A DNA stretch of 64,000 nucleotides from Channallabes apus (GCA_030522415.1 CM060121.1:2668976-2732975), one strand, 5' to 3'; counted from the first letter of the stretch, positions 22,935-34,321 are shown. Notes: generated by a model from the sequence alone, not told the origin. A program made the numbers and translations.

Positions 22935-24614
22935 TTTTCTCTCCGCGTTTCCTTCCCAGCACAACAAAGATGCAAAACAAAGTAATTAGGTCACTGAAAA
23001 GATCTGAAAGCTGACAAAAAAAACGAAGAAAAGCCATTTGTGCTTATTTATTTTTGTTTTGCTTTTAATCAAATCAGATTCTCTCGCTCTCCCAATAAGG
23101 CAGGAATTTGATTACTGCTCCTCCGGCTACGCTCGGTATTAAAGGGTGGGAAAAAAAGGCTTCTCGTAACGTTGGAAATCCTTTAATTATTCAGCGCCTG
23201 AACGACTGTCGAACACCCGGAAGCTCGGAGCGGGACCGCGGAAAGGCGTTCCTGTGATCCTGCAATACGTCACGTTCAGCTAGTAACGGATTACAGGATA
23301 TTAAAGATAATGATTTGAGTTGAACAAGTTCACTTGTCGGTTATTTGTTAGCTTGAACGCATGGAAGTCAAAAAATTTTAAATGTCCAACTCTACAGAGG
23401 TAAGTTAAATTCAGAGTGTGACCTGACATTGAAATAGGCGGAGCTTATTTCTGAACAGACTCGTGCTGGAAAGTTGCTAAAACCTGGTATTGGGTCTTTT
23501 GGCGCAAAAAGATAGCGCTATATATACGTATAAAAATTTTTTTTTGTTTGTTTGTTTGTTTGGGAAATGAGCTGCCACTGACGTCTGGGCAACTGTCTGC
23601 AGTAAAAAGCTTGTCTGATTGACGATATGGACAGAAAGTTCATTTTCCGATCTTTCGTCCATCATTCTCCGATTCCGTACGGCGGCACTGTAGGACGCGT
23701 TCACTCTCTTCGTAGACGCAGCTGTGTGTTTGATTTTTTTTTGTCACATTTTCATAATTTATAAGATGACGTACAGTATATGATGAACACATTTGAGTAC
23801 ACTCCACTCACCCTGGGCTGAGAAAGGACTGATGCAATGATACTGTATCATCGGAAAATGATATTCATCCTTAACAGCATGGAAAACATCACTCGTGACA
23901 AAGTGTATCTTCCGGAAAGCACTAATGCCTTTGGAATCAGACTCTGATGTCTCAACATGACTGTATGCCTCTAATTACACTCCACAAGGCAAAAAAAAAA
24001 AAAAAAAACGCTTCCTCAAGGGCTGGGTTAAAGATCTGCTCATAAAATCTTGCTCAAATGGATGTATAGCATTTTGTCATCCTTTGGGAAACGACTTCAT
24101 AATGGCTTTGTGCATTACAATGAATGGAAAGCGTGATGCGCTCGGAATGATCACATGAGATTCGGGAAAAAAGGGGCTTCTGAAATTAGAGCAGGGAAAT
24201 AACCAAAGCAGGTCATAACTGACGCGAAACAAGATGGAAACATCGTATATTCGCACGTATACGGAACCACAGTGCTGTGAATTCTGGACTCTGATTGGCC
24301 AGAAGGTGTTGATTCGATTTCTGTCAAAGTGCCTTTGATATTAATATAAACTTTCAAATCATAGGCTTTCAGTGTCAGTTACAGCAGGAGTCTATGCTGT
24401 CATTTATAGCATTTTGCTAAGAATCACTATGAATTCACTACATCATAAAGCAAGATCGTGATCGTAGGGTGTGTCTGGGGTACGGAAACCCAGGAAGAGC
24501 TACGGCAAGTCTGGGGCAACCAGGAAGTAAACAGGAATACTTAGTGAAAGCAGAGCATGCTGTAGCCATGGTGACCATTTTGAAACCATTCTGAGCTATT
24601 TGTAGCAAAAATCA

Positions 24615-25995
24615 GCTAAGTTGGAACTGGACAATATGGAAGGAGTCTCCACTGTTAGCTGTGGAAGGAGTCTTCAGTGTAACCTGTCGAAGGGTTCTTT
24701 CATGTCAGGAAGGAGTAAGGAATCTCCAGTATTACTTATAGAAGAAGTCTCCAGTGTCAGATATTTAAGGAGTCTCCCGGTTCAGTCGTGGAATACGTCT
24801 ATGGTTTTAAGGATGGAAGAGGTCCTCAGGATAAGCTACGAAAGGAATATTCAGTGTCAGTTATGGAAGCAGGCTGAAGTGTGAGTTTTGAACCTGGTGT
24901 CAGCTATGGAAGGAATCTCCAAAGGCATTTCTAGAAGGAGACTCTAGTGTCAGTCCTGAAAGAATTCTCTATTGCCAATTATGGTAGCTGTGGAAGGAGT
25001 CTCCAGGGTCAGTTACTGAAGGAGTCTCCAGGGTCAGTTACTGAAGGAATCTCCAGGGTCAGTTACTGAAGGAATCTCCAGGGTCAGTTATTGAAGGAGT
25101 CTCCAGGGTAAGCCGTGGAAGCAGGGTGTGAGTTATGGAAGGAGTCTACATTATCAGCTACATATGTGTCAGGGTCAGTCATGGAAGGAGTCTCTAGGGA
25201 AAGGCATGGAAGGAGTCTCTTGTGTCAATTATAAAAGGAGTCTCCATTATCAGTTATGGTAGGAGTCTCCAGGGTAAGCCATGAAAGGAGTCTCTAGCGT
25301 AAGCCATGGAAGGAGTCTCCAGGGTAAGCCAGGGTAGGAGTCTCTAGGGTCGGACATGGAAGGAGTCTCCAGAGTAAGTCATGGAAGGAGTCTCTTGCTT
25401 AAGCCATGGAAGGAGTCTCCAGGGTAAGCTATAGAAGGAATGTCCAGGGTCAGTTATGGAAGGAGTCTCTAGCGTAAGCTGTGAAATGAGTCTCCAGGAT
25501 CAGTTATGACAGAAACCTCCAGAGTACGTCATGGAAGGAGTCTCCAGAGTACGTCATGGAAGGAGTCTCTAGGGTAAGCCATGGAAGGAGTCTCTAGGGT
25601 AAGCCATGGAAGGAGTCTCTAGGGTAAGTCATGGAAGGAGTCTCCAGGGTAAGCTATAGAAGGAATGTCCAGGGTCAGTTATGGAAGGAGTCTCTAGCGT
25701 AAGCTGTGAAAGGAGTCCCCATGGTAAGCTGTGGAAGGAGACTCCAGGATCAGTTATGATACAAACCTCCAGGGTACGTCATGGAAGGAGTCTCTAGGGT
25801 CAGACATGGAAAGAGTCTCCACGATAAGATGTGGAAGAAGTCTCCAGGCTAAGTCATGGATGAAGTCTCCAGGGTCAGTCATGGAAATAGTCCCTGGTGT
25901 GAGTTATGGAAGGAGTCTACATTATCAGCTATGGGTCAGGGTCAGTAAGGGAAGGAGCCTCCAGTGTCAGTTATGAAAGGAGTGTCATACATGGA
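24615..25995 (+). repeat. Diverged 25-bp minisatellite, ~1.4 kb
   Basis: The unit is approximately atggaaggagtctccagggt plus aagcc or cagtt, 25 bp long. About 50 variable units fill the region, best preserved at 25000-25110 and 25240-25720. Because 25 is not a multiple of three, all three frames cycle through the array, so the short open frames here are artefacts. The most regular part shows a duplicated block of nine units (see findings). The left portion (24615-24960) is more degraded. Confidence 0.93.
25406..25486 (+). repeat. Internal duplicated block of the minisatellite, copy 1
   Basis: These 81 bp are repeated without visible change at 25631-25711, exactly 225 bp (nine 25-bp units) away. 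The block contains private variants (ctatagaaggaatgtcc and tctctagcgtaagctg) that identify it as a copy rather than a chance match. Confidence 0.9.
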
Positions 25996-26537
25996 AGCAA
26001 TCGATTCCGAACTCCTTATAAACACCACCAGAATTTGTGTACAGATGAACGAGCTTGCCTTGTGGTACTTCCTCAAAACTCAAAACGTCCATTCACAATG
26101 TTTTTGACGAGAGCTAATGAGACGGCGCTACTCTAAAGCTCACTACAGATTTTTTCTCTCGTAAAGATTCAAAGAATTGAAGCAGACATTTCGAGTCCTG
26201 AGCTCCAGAGGGTTCCTTTGGTTGGGTGTGTTTTTTTCCCCCTACTCACTTTGTTCTCACTGGGGTTCGTTTCTAATGAGCTGCCTGCTGGCTGGAGCGA
26301 GATGGGTCTTTTTTTCATGGAAAACGGTTAAGGCAGCTTTAATCTACCACTGAAAGACGGTCCTCGTGCCGTTTCGTCCCCCACTGAGCGAACCGCGCAG
26401 AAGAGGAGCGAGATCCACACTGGACAGGGGTTACCATCTGACATTGTCGCAAGCTGACACTTCTTCATTCAGATGTGTTAAACACAGAGGAGCCAATCGC
26501 TCAGCGGTGCTGTAATTACTCCGGGACGGGCGGAACA

Positions 26538-26540
<3 letters not shown>

Positions 26541-26578
<38 letters not shown>
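26541..26578 (+). repeat. (AC)n microsatellite
   Basis: Nineteen perfect units. Confidence 0.96.
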
Positions 26579-26580
<2 letters not shown>

Positions 26581-27183
26581 TAAAGGCGTCAGCTCTGCAT
26601 CTGTATGTCATCCTTCTCGCTTTCACATTTGTCAAAGTAAAAACTTTGCTCCGGTCGTACGACTAATCATCAAGACTGCAGAGGAGTGCAAAAGTTTGCA
26701 CACCCCCAGGTATGCGTTTCCATTGAATTCTCGAGTCTGGTCAGAATATCGGCGCGAGGATTTCATAACAGGTTTGCGTTAATTGGATAAGCTCTATGAT
26801 TTAATAATAGTTTTTATAGCAACATATTTATAATTTATGTAAACTTTTTTTTTTAATTTGCCCAATAAAACAACATTATTTTTACACCCTGATTACATCT
26901 ACATCATTATGAAAGCATTACATCGTTTACAAAAAACTAACAAAAAAAAAAGGCATCATAAAGTCCCAGGTAATTTTAAATGCACTGTCACTCGTTCGCA
27001 CGCAGAGTGTTTCTTTTTTTCTTTCTTTTTTTCTGTGGAAAACAATTAAAAAATAAATAAATAAACAAACAAACAAACTCTGTTTTGTGAAATGAGAAAC
27101 GGCGATGCGGTGCCAAATAGTGCAACAGCTGCAAAAGCAAACAAACATTATTACGAATGCCAGAGACTAATCACTCATGCGCG

Positions 27184-27219
<36 letters not shown>

Positions 27220-27402
27220 GAAACACATGAGCCCGGCGAGGCCTAACAGATGGTCTCCGCCCCCGTTTCCATCCATATATCACCTTTCTCTCACTTGCTC
27301 TCTCTCACACTTTCTCTCTTTAAACCAATCGTTCAGGCACAAACACACACCACACCACACACACACACACACAAACACACACATACAAACACACACACAC
27401 GC
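27184..27402 (+). repeat. (AC)n tracts
   Basis: Pure AC lies at 27187-27214 and imperfect AC/AAAC at 27342-27402, with CT-rich sequence between. Confidence 0.93.
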
Positions 27403-27784
27403 GCGTGTCCCTCCTGTTTGCAATCAAACAATAACCGGGGCGTATTGAGCGCGTGCAAACATCGTGGACAAAAGCCGGCGTGCTTTCGGGTCCCTGGGCT
27501 CGGCGCGCGTCTCTCACTGCTTGCTGAAGGTTACGGAGGCTCATCATCTCCTGATGACACGAAAACTATCGCTCATTTCATCGACTGCTGCGGTCGGCGG
27601 AAACCTGAGCGCGGCACACGACAGCGCGCTCCGTACGGTGCGCGCTCAAATTAAACAATACACACCTTACACAAACACACGCGGCAAACCTTGCCTGCAG
27701 GAGCGTCCCTGAAGGACATCGACAAACTCCGTCCCTGTAACGCTGTTTTTAGTCTAAAGGACGTCTCCAGTTAAAAGTTTAACT

Positions 27785-28095
27785 CAGACTTCATTTGCAT
27801 ACCGGAACCTCATTGGTTCATATATTTTATGACACTTTAATGTTCAATGATCATTAGAAAACCCTATTATTGTCCAGTTGTTGTTGTTGTTTTTCAATAA
27901 AATTTTTTTTTTTTTTTATATATAGCAGTTTTAATAACAGCATCATTATCAGCATCAAAAGAAAGTTATGGGAATGAGTGTGAAGTGTGTGTGATAATTT
28001 ATTCTATATAAAACAGAATGATGAGTTTGGAAGCTTTCTACCTGTTTCCCCTAATTTGCATACAGGAACGTGATTGGCTCTGGCATTTTATGACA
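27785..28095 (+). repeat. Pair of diverged ~55-bp duplicates 260 bp apart
   Basis: 'atttgcataccggaacctca' at 27793 and 'atttgcatacaggaacgtga' at 28053 are each followed by ttggyt...attttatgacac. The rest of the interval is AT-rich unique DNA with a poly-T run at 27902. They may be the edges of an older unit or of a transposon. Confidence 0.55.
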
Positions 28096-28128
28096 CAATA
28101 ACACCCCGTTCGTTATACAATGTTTCAA

Positions 28129-28136
28129 CTTATTAA
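28129..28136. repeat. 8-bp target site duplication (left) of the hAT MITE
   Basis: The sequence cttattaa directly precedes CAGTGTTGG and is repeated after the right terminus at 28477-28484. Confidence 0.92.
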
Positions 28137-28476
28137 CAGTGTTGGTCGATGTTACTTTCTAAAGTAACTAATTACATTACAAAATTACTGTCTTTAAAAA
28201 GTAATCAGTTACATTACAGCGTTACTTTCTGATAAAAGTAACGAGTTAGAGAACTTTTCTATTGCAGAAAATTAAAACTGCTTTGTGATTCACACACTAA
28301 GGGATTGGAAATGACTGCTCTCTGGCTCGCGTATAAAATAACTTGTCTGAATAGCAGATTACATTTTTGAAAAAATAACTAAATAACTAAATTAAGTACT
28401 TAAATGACGGACCTGACGCGCTAGATTATTTGTTACATCAAAAAAGTAATCCAAGTACACGTTACACCCAACACTG
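28137..28476. mobile_element. Non-autonomous hAT-type DNA transposon (MITE), 340 bp
   Basis: Terminal inverted repeats are CAGTGTTGGtcgatGTTAC at the left and GTtacaccCAACACTG at the right. They are flanked by a perfect 8-bp target duplication, cttattaa (28129-28136 and 28477-28484). An 8-bp duplication with CAG...CTG ends is typical of the hAT superfamily. The interior is rich in gtaact/agttac motifs and encodes nothing, so it must have been moved by a transposase supplied in trans. Confidence 0.92.
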
Positions 28477-28735
28477 CTTATTAAGGTTAATTTTTAAACC
28501 CCTGATGTCTAAGCATTATTTGTATTTCCTAGGCTTGCTTATTTATTGAATTATCTATTTAACTATTCCTGCACGTATGTTCCAACTGTTTTGAAGTAAA
28601 AAAATTTTCCCTTTTAAGGTTTTTGAACAAAGAGAAGATTAATTTATAAAGAAAATGAATCAGAAATCTATAAAGACAGGGGAATAGATTTTTTTTTTGT
28701 TTAATATACATTTAAAAAATGATATGTTTTTCATT

Positions 28736-29066
28736 AGCGGCACGGTGGTGTAGTGGTTAGCACCGTCGCCTTGCACCTCCAGGGTCCAGGCTCGATTCCC
28801 GTCTCTGTGTGCATGGAGTTTGCATGTTCTCCCCGTGCTTGGTGGGTTTCCTCCGGGTACTCCGGTTTCCTCCCACAGTCCAAAGACATGCAGATTAGGC
28901 TAATTGGCGTTTCTAAATTGACCATAGTGTGTGAATGAGTGTGTGTGTGCTCTGTGATGGATTGTCCAGGGTGTACCCTGCCTCGTGCCCTGAGTCTCCT
29001 GGGATAGGCTCCAGGTCCCCGCGACCCTCAATACAGGACAAAGCGGTATAGAAGATGAATGAATGA
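28736..29066 (+). mobile_element. V-SINE retroposon, full-length, with 12-bp target duplication
   Basis: The copy is complete from head (agcggcacggtggtgtag) to ATGA tail. Flanking direct repeats atgtttttcatt lie at 28724-28735 and 29067-29078, so insertion was by target-primed reverse transcription. The linker lost 'ggcaccctg' relative to other copies. The perfect target duplication suggests a fairly recent insertion. Confidence 0.95.
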
Positions 29067-29079
29067 ATGTTTTTCATTT

Positions 29080-29935
29080 GAGGCGGTAAAATGTTGCAGT
29101 TCCGCTATAATCCTACAGGTGGTGCACTCTAAACTATTCACACATTGAGAATGTCTTTTATTTTTATTGAGAGTGTATTATTTTATATATAATTATACTT
29201 ATATATAATAATAATATATATATATATATTATTTTTTAACATATTTCTGTGAGCAGAACAGAGATACGACTCAAATCAACACAGAGTTTTATCGTGATAA
29301 TATCGTGTTGTGCGATCTCCGTCACTACGGTTTGTATTTCAGGTCATATTAAACGTCCTCAGCGCTCGATGAAGGTTTAGTATTTTGACAAAATTTCGGC
29401 TATTTCCATATTCACTGTTTTGTAACTTCTCTTTGTTCACAAACATAAAAGGAATCAGGATTCAGCTCAGGTTTAACTCGTGCGTCCTCGCATTTCATCC
29501 ATACCTCCTTGCAGGGGGCGCGAATAAATAACAACACAAGCTGTGTTTGCGAACACACACACAAACACACACAGAAACGTGCGCTCTCCAGCCGAGGCGA
29601 CGTGGAACGTACGATTCGACGCTTTTAATCATCTCCGATTCCTCGTCCTGGCTGCGTTCTGAAAGTCGTCTTTTCTGAAACTCCAACAGCTCATTTATTC
29701 CCTTTTCTTCTTTTTTATATAATTTGATTTTTTTGTAAGAATTTTGAAGCAAAAACGCTTTATATATTTATATGTACGTGTATATTTTATACGTTCCGGT
29801 TCACGAAGGAGAAAAGAGAAAGAAATGCGGTGTGAAGGAGGAAGCGAGGGATTCTGGGTAGCGAGGCTGCGGCTCTGATAAACGAGAAACCCGGAGCAGA
29901 TGTAATGGAGGAGAAGCGGAGAGGGAGAGAGCGAC
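29080..29935. other. Intergenic sequence, AT-rich then increasingly purine-rich
   Basis: Includes an AT-rich ATATAT stretch near 29190-29230 and a short AC tract at 29560. Nothing else is recognised. Confidence 0.55.
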
Positions 29936-29939
29936 TCCG

Positions 29940-30177
29940 CCGAGTCAGCACAGATGGGAACAGACGAGAAAAAGATGGAGAACGACGAACAGGGGGAGGT
30001 GGGGGGGGAGGGGGGAGGGAGAGAAAGAAGGTGTGAGGAAGAAGGAAAAGGGGGGATAGACGGACTAAAGATGAGACAGATGAGGGGACAAGGTGAGGGA
30101 GGAAAAGAACGGTTACGGATAAAGAGATGGAGAGAGACGAGGTGGTGACAGAGGACGAGATTGGAAGTGAGAGTCAA

Positions 30178-30213
<36 letters not shown>

Positions 30214-31075
30214 GGAAAGAAGGAAGGAGAGAGGTACAGATGAGAAGGAGAAAAGATAGACAGAATAGGATGAGGAGGATTAGTAAGAAAGTGAAAGAAA
30301 GTGAGAGAGAAGGGTAATAAAAGGAGAAAGAGAACGTAGGGAACTATTTAACGAGAGGAAAAAAGAGAAAGAAAGAGAGAAGGAGAAGGTGGTGACAAGA
30401 AGGACAAAAGAGAAAAAAAGAAAGAGATCTGGATAGAGCGAGTTAGAAAAGGATGAGAAAGAGAGGAGAGAAAAAGAAAATGAGGTGTGAGGAAAAAAAA
30501 GGAATGGATAGAGAGAGGAAGCAGAACAGAGAGATGAGAAGCAAAAGACGAAGGAGAAACATAAATAAAAGGAAGAGTAGAGGAGCGATGATGGATGGAA
30601 GGACGAGGAAAAAAGGAATAAAAAGAGATAAAGGATATAAGAATATTTTTTCAAAATGAAGAATAACAAAAGAAAGAAAATATGAAAGTAAAGATAGAAA
30701 AAAAGAAGAAAGACAGATGGAGAAGGATTAAAGGAAGGAGCGAGTGATGGGAGGAGGCGGCAGGAGGAGAGAAGGATTAGAAGAAATGGCTAAAAGAGAT
30801 AGAAAAGAGAAATAGATAATAGAAATGAAAATAAGGGAGAGCTGAAAGAGAGACAGCGGAGAGACAGACACCAGGAAGACGGGACAGAAGAGACGGTGGA
30901 GGAGAAAAAGACGGAAGTGAGGATGAAAAATTGTGGAAATGAAGACGGATAGAAGAGAGAGTGAGGGAGAGATGGAAGGGAAGCAATGGAACAAAAAAGA
31001 AGAAGATGTGATGAAGAGACAGAAAACCACAAAAAGAGAGGCAGGGCAACACACACACACACACACACACACACA
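29940..31075 (+). repeat. Long polypurine (GA-rich) tract
   Basis: For about 1.1 kb the plus strand is dominated by G and A (for example ggaggaagaaggaaaagggg and long gagaaag runs). It includes a pure (GA)n at 30179-30208 and ends near an (AC)n at 31051. The minus strand yields Ser/Phe/Leu-rich open frames that are a by-product of the composition. Such mirror-type purine tracts can adopt triplex (H-DNA) or act as nucleosome/recombination anomalies. That role is inference. Confidence 0.9.
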
Positions 31076-31656
31076 GCAGGAAAGTGGAGCGATACACACG
31101 GATGAACGAGCGAGTGAGAATGAGAGCGGCGCTGAACGACAGAAGGCCAGAGAGGAACAGATTGATTTCGCTCAGGGAGGCCTGGCCACGCCCCCATACT
31201 CCCACTCAGGGTCATGCGGAGGTCACAGGGATGCTGCAGGGATGAAGGGGTCACCTGAGGTCAGTTCGAACTCCGCTTGATGTCGTTGCATCCTGCGGCC
31301 GTGAACCCGGAACGCTCAAGTTCATCCAGAACTCGGACAAACTTATCGACCAATCGCAGACAGCCAGGGTCAGGTGATCACCCTGAGGGACACGCCCCCA
31401 GGACCTGAGTTCTATTTCAACAGTCAATCAGAGGAAATATTGTTGAGTATACAGTACAAGAGGAACAAGGTATGACCACACACACACACACACACACACA
31501 CAGGCACACACACACAAAGCCCTTTTAATGCTTTTGATCCCGCGGACACCAGGTGTGTGTGCACAGGTGGGCGTGTCAGTAATCGCACAAATGTACAACT
31601 TGAGTGCTGAACCGAATAAACTATATATTTACACACATACAAACACAGTCTCTCTT

Positions 31657-31764
31657 CAGCCACTTTATTAGGAACGCCTGCACATTCATACAATTCGTCG
31701 ATCAGCCAATCACACGGCAGCAGGTTAATGCAGTTATGGGTCAAGAGCTTGAGCTGAACATCGC
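31657..31764 (+). mobile_element. Fragment of a common fish interspersed repeat (CAGCCACTTTATTAGGAAC)
   Basis: The string 'cagccactttattaggaacg' and the following 'gatcagccaatcacacggc' and 'gggtcaagagcttgagc' match, from memory, a dispersed element widespread in teleosts. I do not assign a superfamily. A 71-codon frame across it is not meaningful. Confidence 0.55.
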
Positions 31765-32209
31765 GCTGGTACGCTGGTCCGGGGAACCCACGCTCTGCTC
31801 GGTCCACTCCTCAGCCTAGAGTCCCATCATAAAAAAAAAGATCTTTCCTGAAGAGAAATAAAACACGCTTCTATCCAACCCACACTGAATATCTGCGCAG
31901 GTCAGGGTTAAGGGCCGGCCGTCCCTGAAAACGGCTCCAAAGTGCAGAGCTCCTGCTGCCATAACGCTGATAAATTATTAATGAAAGCACCACTGCATTA
32001 AAAAAAAAAAAAAAAAGAAAAGAAAAAAAATCACTGGAGCATGGTGCAGAGTGAGGACGCCCACACGGCCATCGCTCTACTGTAAATGCAAATGCATGTG
32101 ACGGTGCATGTGCAGCGGCGGCTGGATGCGCATGATGCGTTCTCCGTGTCTTACAGCTCGACTATAAATAGCCCGAAGACCCAGATTCCTCAGTTCACAC
32201 AAAAACGCC

Positions 32210-32210
<1 letters not shown>

Positions 32211-32256
<46 letters not shown>

Positions 32257-32257
32257 A
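32211..32257 (+). repeat. (CT)n microsatellite
   Basis: About 23 units with one G interruption. Confidence 0.95.
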
Positions 32258-32946
32258 CATGGACTACAAGCTTCAGTGTGGAGGAATAAAAACTACATGC
32301 AGCACTGAGGAAGGCATCTCACAACGGCCTGCAAAGGGTCTAAATAAATCATTTTGAACTGTGCATAAATAAATGCACCTGTATCCATTGCACACTGATG
32401 TCATTTCGACTGTTAATCTGTGTTGCAGGAAGATATTGCACACACACGCACACACACGCACACACACACCCACGTGGCCCAATGTGCGATCTGACATTAT
32501 GATCGATATGACAGATTCACCTCTGATTTGATAAATCCTCTCGAATTCTCGTCATAAGGAGAAAATTAAAACAGATGAAGTGCCAGATGAAATATGGCAG
32601 CGAGTTACGCCACGTGATGATGAAAGAAGCGTCCCAGTGCAGAATTAACGCCAAACGAACACAATGACGCTCGGTGTTCAATTAACATCCGGAGCACGGA
32701 GCAGAATTAACCCCTTATGCTGCTGAGGTAACTTCTATACCAGAATTAACCCCTTACACTTATGAATTAACTTCTACATTATAAAATTAGCCCCTGACAC
32801 TTATAAATTAACTACTATGACATAGAATTAAGAATTAGAATGAACCCCTAACACTGCCGAGTTAAATGCTTTAATATACAATTGACACCTACAATAATAG
32901 AACGAACACCTTGACCTCTGAACTGACTGACATAGCATGGAAATTC

Positions 32947-32978
<32 letters not shown>

Positions 32979-32998
32979 AATAATAATAATAATAATAA
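32947..32998. repeat. (TTA)n(TAA)n perfect palindromic microsatellite
   Basis: About nine TTA units are followed directly by about nine TAA units. The whole tract is its own reverse complement and could extrude a hairpin with almost no loop. Confidence 0.94.
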
Positions 32999-33085
32999 AA
33001 AGATTAACATAAAAACTCCTTCATTTCTGTAATACAGAATTAAATGTTATATTCCTGATTTCATTTAGGATTTAACACTTACAAT

Positions 33086-33089
<4 letters not shown>

Positions 33090-33128
<39 letters not shown>
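33090..33128 (+). repeat. (CA)n microsatellite
   Basis: Nineteen units in AT-rich unique sequence. Confidence 0.96.
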
Positions 33129-33129
<1 letters not shown>

Positions 33130-33568
33130 TGGATTGAATGTTACACATGAGTGCTGCTGAACAGATACGTACACCACTGGAACAACCTTTCCTTCGCTTA
33201 AATTTCACGTGCACGGGGAGCTGTGCAAAAATTTGCGCACCATTAGAATAAAAATGTGCTGTTCAAAGGCTGAGAGCTGTAGAAACAGAGCGCCACACGC
33301 ATGTGCGCGAAGAGACTAGCTAACACACAAACAAGTAAATAAACAAATCAAATAAATAAATAAATAAATAAATACATACATACATAAAAGAGGGATGCGC
33401 ACATGCGTCGGAGACGTGCTCTCTCACACACACAAGGCGCAGTAACATGAAACAGCGCAGTACATACTGTATTAAACAGATCCACCCATCTCGGAACGTC
33501 TGGGGGCCAACTGGGGACCGATGATGATTACCACCTTATTTATGTAGCTTTACAACAGTGGTAGGCCA

Positions 33569-33570
<2 letters not shown>
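33130..33570. other. Intergenic unique sequence
   Basis: Contains (AAAT)n/(CATA)n at 33350-33386 and unique DNA. Nothing else is recognised. Confidence 0.55.
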
Positions 33571-33574
<4 letters not shown>

Positions 33575-33607
<33 letters not shown>

Positions 33608-33812
33608 TTATTTGGGAACGCCAGTTACATTGTTAATCTGAAAGGAAATGCAAATTATGAATGTAATAATACATAATAATAATTTGGAGTGTAGGAGGAA
33701 ACCAGGGTACCCGGAGGAAACACACTGAGGACACCAAGCAAACTACACACACACACACACACACACATACTGAGGTGGGAATCAAACCCGGACGCTGGAG
33801 GTGTGAGGGACA
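33575..33812 (-). mobile_element. Old V-SINE remnant interrupted by expanded (AC)n
   Basis: On the plus strand, 'tttgggaacgccagtta', 'ggagtgtaggaggaaacc', 'gtacccggaggaaac' and 'aatcaaacccgg' match the reverse complement of the V-SINE linker, core and head. Two AC tracts (33575-33604 and about 33746-33768) sit exactly where the SINE has GT-rich linker and 'cacacagag' segments. They therefore look like microsatellites born from SINE sequence. Confidence 0.75.
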
Positions 33813-33937
33813 TTATACAAATAAAGCAATCAATATAATAAAAAAATAAATAAAAAAAATAAAAATAAAAAAAAGAGTGCATCACGTGACGAAACGTCTC
33901 ACGTGTCTATCAGCGAACAGCAGCTTCATATTCATAA

Positions 33938-34040
33938 AACACACACACACACACACACTGAGTAATATATATATGCATGTTTCCCTTCTTTTATATTTGC
34001 AGCTAACACACACACATACACATACACACGCGCGCGCAAG
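33938..34040 (+). repeat. (AC)n tracts next to the candidate exon
   Basis: AC runs lie at 33939-33958 and 34009-34036, the latter passing into CGCGCG. They lie within the presumed intron just beyond the splice donor at 34051. Confidence 0.92.
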
Positions 34041-34051
34041 TCTCCGCTCAC

Positions 34052-34156
34052 CTGCTGCAGGTAGACGAACGTCACGGCGCACGAGGAGGACAGATGTGGT
34101 CGCGCGCCCACATCGGCCAGGGACACGCACTGAGCGCCCGGGAGCGGGTGCAGCAT
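34052..34156 (-). CDS. Candidate coding exon, unidentified protein, possibly first coding exon
   Basis: Read on the minus strand, an ATG at 34156 opens 35 codons (MLHPLPGAQC... ending ...VTFVYLQQ) that finish exactly at a strong splice donor, CAG|GTGAGC, in phase 0. Third codon positions are overwhelmingly G or C. That is unlike the AT-rich surroundings and is typical of real fish coding sequence in a CpG-rich promoter. The frame stays open upstream of the ATG for about 21 more codons (to about 34220, including ELKQKERE) until it enters a GA/GT simple repeat. The exon could therefore start further upstream, with a weak candidate acceptor near 34202, or the ATG could be the true start with G at -3. 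I do not recognise the protein and see no signal peptide or known motif. Any next exon would lie at lower coordinates, and I could not identify one. It may also be a chance GC-rich open frame. Confidence 0.4.
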
Positions 34157-34222
34157 CTCGCGCTCCTTCTGCTTCAGCTCGTGCGTCTGTCCCGCAGAGG
34201 CTGCTCCGGCAAAGATCTCGTT

Positions 34223-34279
34223 CTCTCTCTCTCTTTCTCTCCCTCACACACACACACACACACACTCTCTCTCTCTGGT

Positions 34280-34321
<42 letters not shown>

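Larger units (their letters stand above)
21720..24610. other. Intergenic unique sequence with simple tracts
   Basis: Contains GA and TCC tracts, a (GTTT)n near 23547 and an A run at 23991. 22100-23300 is moderately GC and may include regulatory elements. 23.8-24.4 kb is unique with a 'ctctgattggccagaaggtg' word seen in dispersed fish repeats. No exons were supported. Confidence 0.45.
26000..27780. other. Intergenic sequence, partly CpG-rich
   Basis: 26.15-26.5 kb and 27.4-27.7 kb are non-repetitive and CpG-rich, flanked by AC microsatellites. A frame at 27250-27654 begins in repeats and shows no family resemblance. Confidence 0.45.
31080..32940. other. Intergenic sequence with microsatellites
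   Basis: AC tracts lie at 31051-31075 and 31478-31503, and an A run at 31999. A set of AT-type 'gaattaacccctta(c/t)' words at 32700-32830 (about four diverged copies) suggests a small degenerate repeat. No gene is visible. Confidence 0.5.

Noticed and set aside
24621..25976. Repeat-bearing frames starting MEGVST and MEGDSR
   Set aside because: They arise from a 25-bp minisatellite whose unit length is not divisible by three.
29695..31254. Several Ser/Phe/Leu-rich minus-strand frames of 120-172 codons
   Set aside because: They are direct products of the polypyrimidine strand and not membrane proteins.
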